A stretch of DNA of 7,118 bases from Gemmatimonadota bacterium. Its GTDB lineage: Bacteria > Gemmatimonadota > Gemmatimonadetes > Palauibacterales > Palauibacteraceae. The translations under genes were made by a program, and so were the position numbers. Shown one piece after another: positions 5,235 through 7,118 of this stretch. The notes beneath the pieces were generated by a model that was given only the letters and a program-made list of their open reading frames with translations, did no database searches and had not been told where the DNA came from. Numbering within the stretch: position 1 is the stretch's first letter; every line of letters starts with the position of its first letter. Where the stretch lies: assembly GCA_029863105.1 (NCBI GenBank), contig JAOTWC010000075.1, positions 1-7,118 of the forward strand. Direction: 5' to 3'.

Positions 5235-7118
5235 ACCCGCGTAGGCGACCATCACCTTCCGCCGCCCACCCGATTCGAACTCGATCTCGGCTTTCGTCTG
5301 CCGCCCGTGGCCGCTTACAGTGAGGATCTGGCCCCGACCGAATTCCGGATGCAGCACGGTCACGCCGGCTTCGATCCTCAGATCTTCCTGTGAATCGGCG
5401 AAGTCGTATCGAAGGCCCGCCTGATCACCGGCCGCCGAAGTGTTCAGGCTCGACTTGGCATCCCGCTGCCAGTTGAACGACGCTCTGCTCCTCGGCGGGC
5501 TCCGACGGGGCGTGTCGACGCGAGCCCGGCGTCCCAGCCGGCGGTACTCGGTGGCGGCGTCCGGCAATTCCGAGAGGAACGAGGACGGCGCTGACCTTGA
5601 TTCCGTGCCATAGCGCCACCGACGGTCCGCGTGCGACAGGAATAGTTCGTCTTCCGCCCGGGTGATCCCGACGTAGAACAGCCTCCTTTCCTCCTCCAGC
5701 CCCTCCGCCGTCTCCATAGACCGGGACAGCGGGAACAGACCGTCCTCCAGGCCGACGACAAACACGACCGGATACTCAAGGCCCTTGGCGTTATGGAGGG
5801 TCATGAGGGTGACCGCCGATTCCGAGTCGTCCAGCTCGTCCAGATCGGTGCGCAGCGAAGCCGTTTGCAGATAAAGCTCCAGGTCGGTTGCGCCCGCAGC
5901 GCCGTCCTCCACCTCCCGGGGATCGAAGGCGGCCGCCGCGGCGAGCAATTCCGTAAGGTTCGCGATACGGTCGGAGCCGTCCTCCTCGGCCTCCAGGGCG
6001 GCGACGAAACCGAACGAACGAATCGCCTCCCTCAGGACTTCTTCGGCTGTCGCATCCCGAGCCAACTCCGACAGAGCGGAAATCCCCGCGGCGAAGTCGA
6101 CGAGCGCCCGCGCCCCGGCGGTCGGGACATCCAGGTCCGGGGCGTGCTCGGCGGCCGCGAGAAGCGTGGTACCGCGCGCCATGGCCGCCGCCCGAAGGCG
6201 CTCCAGCGTGATCGAGCCGACGCCTCGGCGGGGCCAGCTGACGCTGCGGGCAAAGGCGGCCTCGTCCGCCGGATTTACCGCCAGCTGCAGGTAGGAAAGA
6301 GCGTCTTTGATCTCGCGCCGATCGTAAAATCGAACCCCGCCGACGATGCGATACGGCAGTCTCGCCCGCCGCAGAGCGTCCTCAAATGGGCGGGACTGCG
6401 CATTCGTTCGGTACAATACCGCAAGATCCTCCAGTCCTCTCTCGCCGGTGCGCGATTGGATCTCGTCGATGACCCACGATGCCTCCGCCCGCTCGTCACC
6501 CACCTGAACCACCACGACCGGTGCCCCTCCCTCCCGGTCGGTCCGGAGTCGCTTCTCCTTTCGTGCCGAGTTGTTCGCGATCACTTCGTTCGCGACGGCC
6601 AGGATCGACCCCGTAGACCGATAGTTCTGCTCCAGCCTCACAATTTGGGCACCGGGGAAGTCACGCTCGAAGTCGAGGATGTTCCGCAGGTCTGCGCCGC
6701 GCCATCCGTAGATCGACTGGTCGTCATCCCCGACCACGCAAACGTTACCGTGAACCGAGGCCAGCGCCCGAATGATTCGGTACTGGGCATGGTTCGTGTC
6801 CTGGTATTCATCGACAAGCACGTGTTCAAAACGGCGGGCGTATCGTTCCCCGACCTCGGGAATCGTCTCCAGCAGGCGAACGGACTGCACGAGGAGATCG
6901 TCGAAATCGTACGCAGCGGATCGCGACAGGATGCGCTCATACGCCGGGTAGACATCGGCCACGGCGCGAGACATCAAATCGAACGCGGTCGTCGAGAACT
7001 CGTCCGGTCCGATGAGCGCGTTCTTGGCGTCCGAGATCCGACTGCGAAGCACCTGGGGCGTCCAGCGGGCAGCATCGAGCCCGACGTCGTCCATCGCGGA
7101 TCGCACTGCGCGGAGCGC
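5220..7118 (-). CDS. pcrA: UvrD/PcrA-type superfamily 1 DNA helicase (N-terminus cut by window edge)
   Basis: ATP-dependent 3'-5' DNA helicase of repair and replication restart. The reading frame stays open to the window end, so the start lies outside; about 632 codons are present, and roughly 100 N-terminal residues, including the Q motif and Walker A, must be beyond 7118. Counting from the GTG codon at 7106, the visible motifs are: II VLVDEYQDTN (96-105, catalytic Asp99/Glu100), III VGDDDQSIYGWRGA (125-138), IV LEQNYRST (158-165), V TLMTLHNAKGLEYPVVF (433-449) and VI EEERRLFYVGITRAEDEL (471-488). A polar, Arg/Ser-rich linker (about 523-575) leads to a C-terminal domain VLHPEFGRGQILTV...VAYAGLRPV (584-628), the Tudor-like fold that binds RNA polymerase in PcrA/UvrD. 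Domain order and length are normal, with no frameshift. It is convergent with the phospholipase-like gene, and the 3' ends overlap. Confidence 0.96.
   Translation of the reverse strand, partial: ALRAVRSAMDDVGLDAARWTPQVLRSRISDAKNALIGPDEFSTTAFDLMSRAVADVYPAYERILSRSAAYDFDDLLVQSVRLLETIPEVGERYARRFEHVLVDEYQDTNHAQYRIIRALASVHGNVCVVGDDDQSIYGWRGADLRNILDFERDFPGAQIVRLEQNYRSTGSILAVANEVIANNSARKEKRLRTDREGGAPVVVVQVGDERAEASWVIDEIQSRTGERGLEDLAVLYRTNAQSRPFEDALRRARLPYRIVGGVRFYDRREIKDALSYLQLAVNPADEAAFARSVSWPRRGVGSITLERLRAAAMARGTTLLAAAEHAPDLDVPTAGARALVDFAAGISALSELARDATAEEVLREAIRSFGFVAALEAEEDGSDRIANLTELLAAAAAFDPREVEDGAAGATDLELYLQTASLRTDLDELDDSESAVTLMTLHNAKGLEYPVVFVVGLEDGLFPLSRSMETAEGLEEERRLFYVGITRAEDELFLSHADRRWRYGTESRSAPSSFLSELPDAATEYRRLGRRARVDTPRRSPPRSRASFNWQRDAKSSLNTSAAGDQAGLRYDFADSQEDLRIEAGVTVLHPEFGRGQILTVSGHGRQTKAEIEFESGGRRKVMVAYAGLRPV

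Overview
The window is a GC-rich bacterial chromosome segment (GC appears above 60 percent) with tightly packed genes, several non-ATG starts and short start/stop overlaps. It contains eight protein-coding genes and shows no RNA gene, insertion sequence, CRISPR array or phage signal. The gene content and the style of the proteins (a MurA with Asp in place of the catalytic Cys, a stand-alone PTS IIA next to a PII-like protein and a cation antiporter, a secreted zinc phospholipase C-like protein, a PcrA-like helicase) would fit a Gemmatimonadota-like or related environmental phylum. That placement is only an impression from protein style, not a demonstrated assignment.

Left part (1-1622): two leftward genes. 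murA (cell-wall precursor synthesis) reads from a GTG at 1432 with a strong Shine-Dalgarno sequence. It runs through a TGATG junction into the start of a laccase-domain (PgeF/YfiH-like) gene cut by the window edge. A 190-nt divergent intergenic region (1433-1622) separates murA from the rightward genes. It holds a candidate murA promoter and a short palindrome.

Middle (1623-3703): a rightward three-gene cluster. It encodes a PTS EIIA type-2 (PtsN-like) protein with its phospho-accepting His, a small PII-like protein with no tyrosine at all, and a CPA2-type cation/proton antiporter coupled to the PII-like gene by a GTGA overlap. Two signalling-type proteins placed directly before a transporter suggest a nutrient- or energy-sensing cation transport module. 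This is the most interesting item in the window.

Right-middle (3704-5234): a good sigma-70-like promoter overlapping the antiporter stop codon appears to start a second rightward unit. It contains a single-pass membrane coiled-coil protein and, overlapping it by TTGA, a secreted zinc-dependent phospholipase C/S1-P1-fold protein. Predicted signal cleavage of the latter exposes the Trp that ligates zinc in this family.

Right (5220-7118): a leftward UvrD/PcrA-type DNA helicase, missing its N-terminal end beyond the window. Its 3' end overlaps that of the phospholipase-like gene by 15 bp.
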